NCBI GenBank assembly: GCA_003833135.1
Contig: QZLH01000334.1
Span: forward strand, 20,779 to 58,625
Direction of reading: 5' to 3'
DNA length: 37,847 bases
From: Oehlia diaphana
Taxonomy: Eukaryota > Glomeromycota > Glomeromycetes > Glomerales > Glomeraceae
The notes beneath the pieces were generated by a model, which was not told the origin of the DNA, searched no databases, and saw only the letters and a list, made by a program, of their open reading frames with translations. Every line of letters begins with the position of its first letter. The first letter of the stretch is position 1. Position numbers and translations under genes: made by a program. Below, one piece after another: positions 13,151 to 24,228 of this stretch.

Positions 13151-13502
13151 TCCAAGCGGGAAGTGAGCGAGATTTTATGATGGTTGTTACGATAGTTGTT
13201 GATGACAAATTATTCTGAGTTAATGTCGTCAAATTCGTCAAATTCGTCAAATGGCAAGTAAATTATATAAATTGTCTCTTTTACAAATTTTTCAAAGAAT
13301 ATTTATTAATCAACAAATATATACAAATTACACATATATTTGTATTCATAAATTTATTATAATTATACATATATTTGTATTCAACATTCTTAACCTTACT
13401 AGTGTAAGTAAATATTAAATCTTAAAAAAAAAAATTAAACTCGTATAATAAAAAAAAAAAAAAATAATTATTTAAAATTAAATTAAATTAATTCTTTTAA
13501 AA

Positions 13503-15109
13503 TTAAAGTTCGCTCATTGTATTATTTGATTGCTGTGATTGCTCATTCGATTCAAGCTTATAATTTGAAGTATATTTATTAGCTGAAAATCCTTCATTAT
13601 ATAAAAATTGGATTATATTTCCTATTCCTCCTAAACTTATAACTAAAAAATAAATAAATAAATAAATAATTTAGAATGGGATACTTTTTAACATATCTAT
13701 ATATTAATAAATTCAAATTACTGTACCTGCTGGTATGAGAGCGTCAAGTATAACATGGCGAACCTATAAATAAAAAATCATTGGTAACTATTTTAAATAT
13801 AACATCATAATTATTTCAAAAATCTATTTATCTTTTTACCTTTAAAAATCCACAAATGTTATAAATAATAATAGGTACGTATTGTAAAATGAAGACTAAG
13901 ATGTATGTTAAAATTTTTTTAAAGGTTTTTCTTTCAACACTGTTAATTTTGATCAAATTATTATGCGAATTTGTAATGGATTCATTAACTTCTCTAATTT
14001 TACGAATCGCTCTCATTACATGCGCATAGCAAAATATGATAGTTGTTAATGTAACGAGTATTATAGCGAGAACAATGAATCCAACAATTTGATATCCAAT
14101 TTTAGTCCCGCACCTAGTAAAAAAAAATAGTGTGTATATAAATATATCAAGTTACGTCGTTTACTGTGAAGTGTAATGATTGTGATGTAATATTAAATGT
14201 AACGTACGAATAACCCCGAGAACCATGGGCGTATACTGTACTAAGAGGGATAATTGATGATATGAAAAGGATTGGAAGCCAAACTTTGAAATCATATCTT
14301 CCCAAATCTAAATAATGTTCTCGAACTACTCTCAACCAAGTTACAATGGATATAGCTCCAACCTATTAACGAAAATTTATGCATGATTGGTTCATCAAGA
14401 GTAAAATAATACATATAAAAATAATACACATTTAATTTTAAAGAAAATTTACCAATAAAATATTTAACAGAACAATGAACGTAAAGCTTAATCCAAGAAT
14501 TTCACAGAATAGATATGGCCATGTGACAGACTCTTTATTATTTACGAAATCTGATTTATTAAACGTCAAATATGTCTGTATATAAATTGATAATATTAGT
14601 TTTAAAATGTGTTTAACGTGATAATTTTTTTTAAAAATTTTTTTATTAATTACTTACAAACTCCATTAAAATGCATGAAGAATATACAAAATCTTGTATA
14701 AAAAAAAAAAAAAAAAAAAAATTATTTAAAATTTTTATTATAACAATTGAAATTATGAACAAATTTATTTACCTGTAATTGAAATATAAAATGGAAATCT
14801 AAATGATAAAGAAATATTTTTACGATCATTTTTCCATCGTATAAATGTTCCTAAAAATCAAAAAATATTAATTGATTTCATTCGAAAATTAATTTCAGAT
14901 TAATTAAATTACTTACGATAAAAAATATATAAACTTCCTAAAAAACTAAAGGTATTGACTGTTAATGGAATAGTAATAATAATGTAAAAATCGGTTTCAG
15001 CACCATAACCATATGATGAATGCACCTGAGCATTATTTAAAGGTATCATAAAAAAAAGAAATGATGAGATAAAAATAATGATACGAATCGAAGATGAATG
15101 TAAAGACAT
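13503..15109 (-). CDS. 7TM G-protein-coupled receptor-like protein C (8 exons, 344 aa)
   Basis: Exons 14917-15109, 14773-14850, 14658-14692, 14453-14575, 14208-14362, 13840-14113, 13727-13763 and 13503-13642 give an open 1035-bp frame. Exons 2, 3, 4, 5 and 7 (78, 35, 123, 155 and 37 bp) have exactly the sizes found in receptor B; only exons 1, 6 and 8 differ. The topology is the same: signal-like start (MSLHSSSIRI...), N-terminal SSYGYGAETDFY, seven hydrophobic segments, a Cys in FCEILG at the top of TM3 and a Cys in SCGTKIG before TM5, a basic loop (ERKTFKK), and a polar tail ending in a Gln/Ser/Asn-rich stretch. The third intracellular loop is three residues longer than in B, and the loop and tail are the most divergent parts. 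Inferred to be a plasma-membrane GPCR; ligand unknown. Confidence 0.88.
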
Positions 15110-15289
15110 TTTTTTTTTTTTTTTTTTTCTTATAAAGTACTGAAAAGGATTAAATTATAAGGGAATGGAAGATTATTGTACATTTATGTATGAATATCAT
15201 GAAGTGCAAATGATTTTATGATCGGCTTTATATATATTGTTTTTGTATTAAAAAAAGTTAATTATACTTATTGTTTGTGCCCTACTTTT

Positions 15290-15775
15290 AATTTATTTAA
15301 TATATATTACAAATATATATTACGTTTACTAATATAAACAATGTGTTTTATTTATTGATAGGTTTGTGCGGGATTTTAAAGTTAGAAATAAACTTTTTAG
15401 TATAAACTTCACGAAGATCATATAACAGATAACAGTTACAGTAAATTTTTTCCAAAATAATTATGTGGATCCTTTTCCGATGATCCCTAATATTAAATTA
15501 AAATTGGGTTGCTTATTTTTACTGAAACTTAATTTTAAATAAAAGGAGAAGGCGGGGATAAGAAACTCCATAAAGTATAATTAGAATTGAACTTAAATGT
15601 TATTGACTACATTTGTTGACCCTAATCGGGAATTTACAAATTTGTCAATGGCTCAATACTATGCCGTTTTGTTGTTATAACGTAACAAATCACAAGATTA
15701 TCTATTAAATAATTAATGCATTACCATATACAAAATATTTACATGACATAACTATGTTACACACACATTATTTAA
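15290..15775. repeat. Receptor-upstream block, copy 3
   Basis: Starts about 0.2 kb upstream of receptor C. Contains CATATAACAGATAACAG, ATTATGTGGATCC and ACAAAATATTTACATGACATAA, matching 3465-3945 closely and 7440-8110 more weakly. Confidence 0.55.
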
Positions 15776-16937
15776 GTAATTACTCCTTTTCGTAAGAATA
15801 TTCAATAATGGAAATATTCTAAAAATATTTACGACCACTCAAATAATTCTTTTTCCCGTAAATTTAGCAAAATTATTAAAGAATTTTTTTTTAAAAAAAT
15901 TTTATAATAGGAAATTTCTCAAAATAATGGCTATAAAATTCATCCTACCAGGATTAGAAATTTAGAATAAGAATAATTCACGTGTTACGAATGATGTTCA
16001 GGAGTTACGACACCGACTAATGATTTTTCGTCATTTTGAGTCACCGGGTCTAAAAAATTCTTTTGTTGATATTATTGTTTCTTAATGATAACCAATCACA
16101 AATTAATACAATAATTAAACCATAAGTCATTTGTTTATTATAAATGAAACAAAAGTGCTTTTTATTAACTTTATTATTTTAAATTACAATTATTATTTGC
16201 TTGGCCAAATTCTTCTGTTTATGTAACTTTTAATATCTTATAGACATTTATCAAGTTCAAACTCTAAAATTCGTCAATCGATGCGATATTAGTATTTATG
16301 AACATATATACAGCGAAATTCGGTATATCGAACTACAAGTAAATATGAAATTGTCTGAACCGGATTATTATAAATCTGTTCAATTTCTAGATACTGTATA
16401 ACGGATTTTGAAAAATTACTAATGGAACGGATTCATCGTGTATAACAAAGTATACTATAACGGAAGATATATACAGTACATTATATTTTTATATTTAATT
16501 CGAAACTGTATAAATTTAATTTTTTGAATTTATGTTTATAAATTCCTATCCTGGATTAAAAAACCCTATAAAAAATTTATTCCGTGTTTTTTTATTTCAT
16601 GTTATTTCCATAAACGTATCAGATTCACAGAAATTACGGATAAATTTTTTTACGGAGAAAATAAATAAATAAATAAAATTCCCGCTCATATTGAGTAATT
16701 AATCCCCCTTTTCTCGATTTTATTTGTCTTCAATTTTATACAGTATTAATTATTTTAAGTGGTTCATAAAGTTTTTGTGTGAAAAATCATATTTTCACGT
16801 TATATCGTGCGTAATAGCAGTTGTTATTTTTTTTTTTTTGTAATAACCTTTTACATCTATTTTTTACTTATAATTAGTCAACTAAATTTGTTAATTCAAC
16901 ATATTATAAATTATTAATTTACGCTCTAAGCCGTTCA

Positions 16938-17119
16938 AGCCGTCCAATCATTCTCTTAATTCGTTATTTAGTAGTTGTCAATTAATTATATATTAGATAA
17001 TGTAATTTATGTGTTACGTCAGCCGTCCAATCATCGTAGGGGAATTCTCTAATTCGTTATTTTAGTAGTTTTTTTCAATTAATGATATATTAGACATGTA
17101 AGTTCAATTATGTAATGTC
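16938..17119. repeat. Tandem duplication, period 83 bp
   Basis: Copy 1 (16938-17020) and copy 2 (17021-17119) both begin AGCCGTCCAATCAT and share TAATTCGTTATTTAGTAG-like and CAATTAATTATATATTAGA-like stretches, ending near GTCAG. Copy 2 is longer through small insertions. Confidence 0.8.
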
Positions 17120-18164
17120 AGTTATCGATCGACATGCCACTTTAAATTATATAAATGTACTCTTATTATTAAGACGATTTCATAATTAATGAATCTTAAA
17201 TAAGTTTTTCGTAATTTTATTGACCACGCAAATTATATTAAGAGACAAATGGATCTAAGAACAATTACTGGACCTGTAAAAAAAGTCGATATTCCATTTT
17301 TTTTTCCGTAAAAGGTTTACATTTCTGGAATTAATAGCCTTATATTACGGAGTTATTTACATTTTTTGTGAATGGGTCCGTGAAAGGCTTATATTTACGG
17401 ATAAAATTTTTTATAGACAGGTTAAAATTAATAGTAATCGCTTAGTAAAAACAAAACTCTCAAATCACCGTAACATAAATTCGATTCTATTGTACGATTC
17501 AAGTCATGAAGGATCCCTGTTAATGAAAAAAAGAACTTTGCGTGACATTTCTTTTTGCCTTTTTTGTTTATTTAATAATAACTTAGTTTGGTTATATAAT
17601 ATTATTCATAACGGTTCAAATCAGAAATATACCTATTGTCGCGTGAATTAATACTGTAAATAAATAAACAAAATTTAAACAAATATGGTCTTTCCCCTTG
17701 TTTGAGTTTTTAATTTACCCAAATAATATTTTCAATAAACCCTTGGCGATTATTTTAATGATCTCGTAATTAATCAATCTATTATGTAAATCTATTTAAA
17801 AATATAATTAATTGTATGCAATGTCCTTAGCTTTTGCAGGCACCGCTCTCCGAAAAATTTCGATTCATTCTGTTTCACTAATGGAATTAAACGTTCTTAT
17901 TCGTGATACAATAATAAGATTTCGGGTAAAGTTTAAGTTTCAAGATTATTCATTGTAATTACTGGTTCAATACGATCAGACCATCATCCAGATAAAATTC
18001 TTCTCGTCTTCTTTACCAGTTAATGAATCATATGATTCAGATATTTTTATTTTCGTTTTCGTATTTATAATTTCTTTGCATAAATAATTATTAAACGGAG
18101 TATTTACCAATTTATTTTTATATTTTATCACATATAATCAAGTTACGTTCAACCTTACTGTGGT

Positions 18165-18243
18165 ACATAGGTAAAAATAGATTATCAAACGTAGTTATTT
18201 ATTTACATAGGTAAAAATAGATTATCAACATAGTTATTTATTT
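18165..18243. repeat. Tandem duplication, period 40 bp
   Basis: ACATAGGTAAAAATAGATTA followed by TCAA...GTTATTTATTT occurs twice head to tail, nearly identical (18165-18204 and 18205-18243). Confidence 0.88.
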
Positions 18244-18749
18244 CGACGGTTTATATTATGATTTAATTCTCCGACAGTTTAAAAATTTTCATTTGATCGG
18301 ATGTTGCCAGAGGCTGAAAATTTCATCGACTATTGTAGTATGTTACTATTTTTATAAATCCATACTTAGAATTTAGCATAACATATTTTCTTTTTACCCA
18401 TAAAGAGAAAAATTACACAAGTGGCTGATCATATCTGATATCTAATTCTAGTAAAGATTGACTTAAGGGTCAGTTTTGCATAGCCGCGAAAATTAATAAT
18501 TACTTAGCTGGGCAAGTTATTACATATTTATTCACAATTATATTTATTTCTAAAGAAAAATCAATACTTTATATAAAATTTTTTACGAAGAATACACAAC
18601 AAAGAAAACTTTGGATTTTAATATTTTGTAATCATTAAATGATGTTATGTTTCTTCTGACGTTAACACCGTCAATTATGTGTTTATATTCTAAAGTAGCG
18701 ACATATCAAAAAAAAACAAAAAAAAGAAATATTAACTTTTATAATAAAA

Positions 18750-19245
18750 AACATTAATTCTTGCAAAACTTTACATATTAATATTAATAAAATATTCTCC
18801 TAAAAAAAAATAATAATAATAATGTAAAATTGAAAAAAAAATAAGGTTCAGCCATTAAAAATTATTGCCGCCTTAGCGCGTTCGGCTGTGTTGTATTCGA
18901 TGTTTTAAAATTCTGCGGCATCCGAAAAATAATAAAGTGTCGGAATATTGAGTGTCGGGATTCTGAATTTTCGAGACGTCGGCTTGTATTATAACGGGAT
19001 TTTGATCGTCAGGATTTTGAATGATCCCCCACTAGAAGTATATTTGTTTAATAAAAGAATTACCGTAAACAGTGTAAATAAGAAGGGTATGGTACGAAAT
19101 CCCGAAACTCAAAATCCGAAATCCAAAATCCCGACAGGTTTAAAATCCTGACAGGTACAAAATCCCGAAAATATAGCCCATATTAAAGCTGCCCGAAAGT
19201 CGCTCTGTAAGATTTTGACCTGTCGGGATTTCGAGATTTTGGACG
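18750..19245. repeat. CCCGACA-motif inverted-repeat element, copy 2
   Basis: A cluster of TGTCGGGATT-like units at 18936-19026 faces ATCCCGACA-like units at 19097-19140, and a further inverse arm (ACCTGTCGGGATTTCGAGAT) lies at 19221-19240. The 19110-19140 and 19221-19245 arms form a strong imperfect hairpin. The left side is related to 12957-13100, with about 60 bases of extra, GC-richer sequence (GCCGCCTTAGCGCGTTCGGC). Confidence 0.55.
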
Positions 19246-19266
19246 GAAAAATAAAAAAAAAAAAAA

Positions 19267-19288
19267 ATGGGTTTTCTAAAAAACCCAT
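19267..19288. repeat. Perfect small hairpin
   Basis: ATGGGTTTT, a 4-base loop (CTAA), then AAAACCCAT, next to the CCCGACA repeat. Confidence 0.75.
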
Positions 19289-20229
19289 GAAAACAGTAAA
19301 TTTTATTGTATTTTTAGATGGAGTAAGTGCGATTATAACTTGAAAACGTTAATTTCAGAGCAGAATTGGACTTTGGGCAAATCGTGCCGAATTTTGGGAA
19401 AATATATAAAGGATGGGTAGGAAACAAAAAGGAAATGTGAGTTTAAGTTCGATTTTGGTTCATTTTTCGAGTAGTTTACTATTAACACTTGTAAAGAAGG
19501 ATATTCCTAATATTACAGAGCGGCAGTAATATTGTTAGAATCCTGTCCGGTTCTAGGGTCGGTCCGTTTATATATAAAAAAAACCGGCCAAAAAAACCGA
19601 TAAATTTTTAATATATGTATTCCAAAAAAAAAAAAATGTTACTCTATTAATATCAATACTATTAAAATTTTAGTTTTAGTGTTTTTATGCATAGTATTCT
19701 CATTTTTAGAATTATTGGCAAAACTTAATTTTACGCGTTGATCACGTGATTTTTCGTTTCTCTGAAAAATCACAAAATCGGCAAAACTTCCCTAGTTAAC
19801 CGTGACGAAGACATCAAGACAGAGAAAAACAAAGATAATAAATAAATCTAATATTATTTAAAATACCATATATATGTTTAAAGAGTCTTTAAAACGATAT
19901 ATTTATTCTTACGTTTTAAACTTGTTTAAAGTATACAGAATAAAGAACTAATATTTAAAAATAATAAAAAATAAAAAAAAAATAATGTATATTTACATAA
20001 TGGATATATTTCTAAAAATTAACTTTATATGGCTATTGTTAACTCAAAACTTAACTAATAAATGGAAATCAGTAATAATCTTTATTTCACATTCGCCAAA
20101 AACAAATAGATATTCGCGAAAGTTTTAAAACTTCATACAAAAGTTTCAAACCAAAAATATTAAATAAGGAGAATATTTTAAGTCAAAAAATAGAAGTTCA
20201 AAACAGTGGCTTTTTAACCATATAGTTTT

Positions 20230-20680
20230 ATGTTAGGTATTACGAAAGTTCATATTGCACCAAAAATTGGTATTACGGAGCATACCAGTGTCCATATTTA
20301 GTTGCACGAACATTCATTCCTAATCCAGAAAAAAGCCCATGTTAATCATATTAACGGCATCAGACATGATAATCGGGCTGATAATTTGGAATGGGTAAAC
20401 CCCTAAAGAAAATGCTGAACGTAGGGTATTCCCAAATATTAGTCATGGTCAAGGTAACTCTAGACAAACCCTTCAGAAAACTTAAATGGAAATGTTGTTC
20501 GAGTCTGGAATTCCATCCGTATTGCTTGTGATACACTTAAAATCTCAAAAAATAGCATTAGTTTTTGTGATTGTGGATTTAATTCATCATTCATCTCTCG
20601 CTCATCTCAAAGTTTCAAGTCTTATAGCTTCTATGAGTCTATGACGATCATGACGGTCAACCTGCCAGCTCGTTGATAAT
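20230..20680 (+). pseudogene. HNH homing-endonuclease-like relic 1 (NUMOD/HNH type)
   Basis: Spread over shifted frames, the plus strand shows the order seen in NUMOD4-HNH endonucleases. A segment with LVARTFIPNPEK (about 20301-20336) is followed, one frame over, by VNHINGIRHDNRADNLEW. The next frame gives PKENAERRVFPNISHGQG, and a later frame gives VWNSIRIACDTLKISKNSIS, which looks like the NUMOD1-type helix-turn-helix. At least three frameshifts and several stops separate these pieces, so the gene is dead. In living relatives the HNH domain cuts DNA and the C-terminal module binds it. Relic 2 lies about 0.4 kb downstream. Confidence 0.7.
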
Positions 20681-20823
20681 ATACAAGGAAGTGATTGTGT
20701 TGATGACAATTGTGATGATGGCGGTGGTAGTGTTGAATATTGTGAATATTGTGGATATTGAGATATGATGGTGAATATTGTGCTGGTTCAGATTATTACT
20801 AATATTAACGATGACCATAAAAT

Positions 20824-20824
<1 letters not shown>

Positions 20825-20893
<69 letters not shown>
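20825..20893. repeat. (GAT)23 microsatellite
   Basis: 23 uninterrupted GAT units, continued by imperfect GATGATAATGATGGT units to about 20930. Read in frame it would encode poly-Asp, but no gene context supports translation. Confidence 0.92.
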
Positions 20894-21044
20894 AGTGATG
20901 ATAATGATGGTGATGATAATGATGGTGATGCTAGTTCTGATAATGTCTCAACTATATTCAGCATATTGTAGTAAAAAGCTAAATACCGCTGGTGGTTGCT
21001 GTTGGATATATTATGAAGATTCGCGAACTTTTTTTTTTTTTCGT

Positions 21045-21345
21045 ATGTAGAACAAAATCCTGATGAAGAATGGAGAGAAATAGAGATTAATTCACAGAAA
21101 TTCAGAGTCTCATCCTTAGGAAGGGTTCAGTTAACCAACGTCTTAATTACCAAAGGATCATTACATGCAGGCTATTACCGAATTGGCCGGGTTTATAAAT
21201 ATCAGGTTCATCGTTTGGTGGCGTTGACATTTTCTTCGAATGAAGAAGTCAAAGAATATGTGAACCATATTGCTACAAACAATAGGGCGTCTAATCTCGA
21301 ATGGTGTAAATCAAAAGAAAACGTTCAAACGTGCCGTAAAGCATA
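21045..21345 (+). pseudogene. HNH endonuclease-like fragment 2 (NUMOD4 + HNH)
   Basis: A continuous plus-strand frame from about 21045 to the TAA at 21343-21345. It starts [13 protein letters not shown], passes [11 protein letters not shown] (NUMOD4-like) and [13 protein letters not shown], and reaches [20 protein letters not shown], the HNH core with H, N and H-equivalent positions and the NNRxSNLEW signature. The spacer between VNHI and NNR is shorter than usual. No in-frame ATG precedes it, and the frame meets a 13-base T run at 21029-21041 where a length change would alter frame. It is probably a decayed domain fragment, though an upstream exon cannot be excluded. Confidence 0.65.
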
Positions 21346-21862
21346 ATTGGTTTTATTCAAGAATTTCCGTCCATAGCTTATAATGTAAATATTGGGCCGA
21401 GTATGTCGAGCAGGGTCTAAAGAACCGACGTATTTTGAAAATATCCGAAAATTTTTGTGTTGATCAAATTTTTTGCCTGGAAAAAATTATTTACGTAAAT
21501 TATGAAGATGATTTTTTATAAATTATTTTTTATGATAATCTGATAATCAAATTTTTTTTTATGAAAACACGAACTTTTTTCTTCATTATTATAAACCTGT
21601 CAACGCTAATGCAAATAATAATAGAAATAAAAATAAACCAAATGAAAAGGATTACTTCTACAGAGGAAAAAATAGATAAAATAGACGAAGCAAATCTTCA
21701 TAGAAGTTCCACTTTACTTTCTCAAAAAAGAAAATCATTAAAATCTCGTATATTAAAAATTTGGTATCAAAGATGTAATAGAGGAATTTGAATAGAATCA
21801 AATAAAAATAATAAAAAAAAAACGAACAAAATAAAATATTAATAAGTAAAAATTAGTACTAA

Positions 21863-22568
21863 ATGGCCATAAAAATTAATGACAAAGTCTCACATTTTAA
21901 ACTTTTATCCATTGAACTTCTAGCATACCTCGAGTATAAGCAAGAAAAGCGAAGATCACAAGAATGGTACTAACTCCACCACTAGGTTACTAGAAAAAGA
22001 TCAATTGGTAAGTCTGTTATAATATTTTTCTTGATTAATAAAGCTGAACTCACACGACTTTTAACTTTTTAAGAAACCAGAGGACGATGATGATAAACGA
22101 ACAATTGGAAATATGTATGGGTTTATCTCAACAATAATGGAACATCCAAAAGAGAAGCCCTCCTCCACCTCAAAGAACCCGAAGATAACAAATTACTACC
22201 GCATCTAAAAACGATAAATATAGTGATAAAAAAACTGAAGCAAATGGAATTTCCATCCAAATCAATATTCTACAGAAGATGCTCAACGATCTAAGAAGGT
22301 TGAATCTCCTAAACTACATCAAGAAAAATTGGAGGTCAATATAAGAGAATTTGATGGGAATGAGTTGACATTTAATCCACCAATTCAGCCAGATGATCTT
22401 GTCCATAAATCTTCTTGCTTATTCGCGTTAATTTTACCTAATTGGCATCGTTTGATGCTATGGCACATTAGAGGTCGCTGGTTTATGGCGATCGCTTTCT
22501 TTGAAGATCATAAAAAATACGCAGAATTTTTAGATCTTTTTTACAGTAACTATATATCTAGTGTATAA
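21863..22568 (+). pseudogene. Unrecognised frameshifted gene
   Basis: I do not recognise the family. An ATG at 21863 opens MAIKINDKVSHFKLLSIELL... and soon stops. A shifted frame continues to EDHKNGTNSTTRLLEKDQL and a GTAAGT donor near 22009. A TTTTTAAG acceptor near 22073 resumes with KPEDDDDKRTIGNMYG. After further shifts the longest open piece (22239-22568) encodes a Lys/Glu-rich linker and a C-terminal block with FALILPNWHRLMLWHIRGRW and FLDLFYSNYISS, rich in Trp and Phe. The composition is clearly coding-like compared with the flanks, but at least two frameshifts are needed. Confidence 0.5.
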
Positions 22569-22777
22569 ATAACTCATTCAGACATCCCACAAACAATTCT
22601 ACTTCTCTTTCCTTACTATACCAAAACATACTAGTATAAAACCTTTTGCTTAGTGAAAAAAATTTATAAATTAGTGCAAGTTGCAAATTTTTTTCATATA
22701 TCCGAAGCATTGTAAAAATCCATTCAAACACAATTTGGCAGAAAATGTTTAAAGATTCTTTATTAGTACAATAGTAA

Positions 22778-23659
22778 TTATCTACGAAGCATTTTAGCGA
22801 TTACATATTTAATGTCATCCCAAGACAAATCCGTAATAGTTGATAGTGAAAATGTTTTAACTCGTCCTATCATTGCCTATCCTATCTGCAACTACATCGA
22901 TGCTACAGAAGAGGCCATAGACCTTTTGAGCTCTTTCGGTTTTTTTTCGAAGAGCTTCTTCCTAAGTATCTTTGGGAAGCTATTTCCTCACATATTTGGC
23001 AATTAGAGCCTGAGACGCCAAATCTCCATCGTATTTTTTCGATAATGCTTTACCAAAATCATAGTAGTGTCGAAGGATATCTTGTGTTGTCTTTCTAAGA
23101 AGGTCTTCACCATCAAAAATTTTATTATATATGTTGAGGAAAATATTTGAATCACCGTTTGGTTCAGAGGTGAGTTGGTTTGCAAGATTTCTTCATTTCC
23201 AGGATCGGACGATCAGTAGTAGACAATTATTTAATCAGTCTTTGCAATGTAGGGAATTATCAGACTTTGTCTTTTTACTGGATGATTTTTCAGTAGATAC
23301 GTCAGACTCATTCCTAGAACGTTTTTTCTGCGTGGTACTCGAAGCCTGTTCTACTGGAAACAATTCCGAATCTTCGGCTGGGCGGATAGGACACTTTTTG
23401 CGTCAATTGTTAATGCAATCATAATGCACAGCATGTTTACAGGATAAAAAGGCAGTGTCTTTCGGGAAATTTCTTCAACACATTTGGCACATGTTACACG
23501 ACTTTCGATTTTAAAATAGATCATTCTCGACACCCTCTATTGGATCTTCCGGTATTGTTGACTAAGATAAGAGAAACTTTTCGCCCATCCAACTAGATAA
23601 TGCTGAAGTTCCACTTGATTGTGATGATGGTGAATGCTCCTAGTAAAATTTGGATCCAT
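22778..23659 (-). pseudogene. RING-type zinc-finger protein, degenerate
   Basis: Read from an ATG at 23657-23659 (MDPNFTRSIHHHHNQVEL), the minus strand carries a RING-like finger in pieces: VTCAKCVEEIS, then, after a frameshift near 23460, DTAFLSCKHAVHYDCINN and KKCPIRP. A TGA (23403-23405) interrupts the finger, and the final ligand of CPxC reads Arg instead of Cys. A Ser/Lys-rich linker follows (TEKSSSKKTKSDN), then a C-terminal region with LRHYYDFGKALSKKY and LRKKTERAQKVYGLF in different frames, ending at a TAA at 22778-22780. Intact RING proteins of this layout would be candidate E3 ubiquitin ligases. This copy has several stops and frameshifts and is not functional as annotated. Confidence 0.72.
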
Positions 23660-24228
23660 AATATCAACATTCTTTCCACAATCGGGGAATGGACGTGAAA
23701 CTATTTGGTGAAACTAAAAGTTAGTCATGAGGATTATTAAAATCACAGATTAATCAGATTAATTGTTTAAAAAGAGAGGGTTGATATTGGCATGACTAAC
23801 TGTATTATATTAATAACCATCCTGGCGTCCTTTTTAAATTGATTTAAAGAACGACGATTATATACTATACCATATTGAAATTTAAACGCAGCTTAATTAT
23901 CACATGATATGTAGTATAAGAAATTATGGAGTTATAAATTAAATCATCCTTGAAATAATAATAAAAAAGAAGAATATTTACATACTATACTTAGTATACT
24001 ATTATACTATACATATCAAACGAGCGCACTTTACATTAAACAATAAATAATAAAATATCTAATAAGTATAATTTAAAAATTTTATTCATATAAAAATGAT
24101 CTTAAATATAAATGTTAATAAATAAATAAATATTAAAAAAATCAAGGTATCAATATAAAGGTATAACGATAAAGCTAACTTATAATACATGTTTTTTTAA
24201 ATAATTAAACCGAGACTACAAGAAAAAC
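23660..24228. other. Intergenic DNA without recognised content
   Basis: AT-rich sequence between the RING relic and the 3' end of the kinase gene. I see no ORF, RNA gene or strong repeat. Confidence 0.7.

Larger units (their letters stand above)
7242..13502. other. Intergenic DNA between receptor genes B and C
   Basis: About 6.3 kb, AT-rich, with no gene I can support. It contains the second receptor-upstream block (7440-8110), an imperfect inverted repeat with GC-rich arms (about 9970-10255), a 55-bp direct repeat (11993-12082), a 42-base T run (12277-12318) and a CCCGACA-motif repeat (12783-13150). Minus ORFs at 10954-11169 and 13062-13250 are short and show no domain or splice context. 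Confidence 0.65.
15110..20219. other. Repeat-rich intergenic DNA after receptor C
   Basis: About 5.1 kb without a supportable gene. It holds the third receptor-upstream block (15290-15775), tandem duplications (16938-17119 and 18165-18243), a short direct repeat of CCGTRAAAGG-like segments (about 17306 and 17390), and the second CCCGACA repeat (18750-19245) with a small perfect hairpin. The plus ORF at 18948-19151 lies inside that repeat and is not credible as a gene. Confidence 0.65.

Noticed and set aside
18948..19151. 67-codon plus-strand ORF
   Set aside because: Lies wholly inside the CCCGACA repeat and changes with each repeat unit.
19548..19605. CCGGTTCTAGGGTCGGTCCG, looking like a transposon terminus
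   Set aside because: No matching inverted end or target duplication found downstream.
20765..21050. Plus-strand ORFs of 68 and 90 codons with poly-Asp or poly-Met
   Set aside because: They are readings of the (GAT)23 microsatellite in different frames, with no domain, promoter or splice context.
23131..23424. 97-codon plus-strand ORF
   Set aside because: Antisense shadow of the RING relic, whose minus-strand reading shows real motifs.
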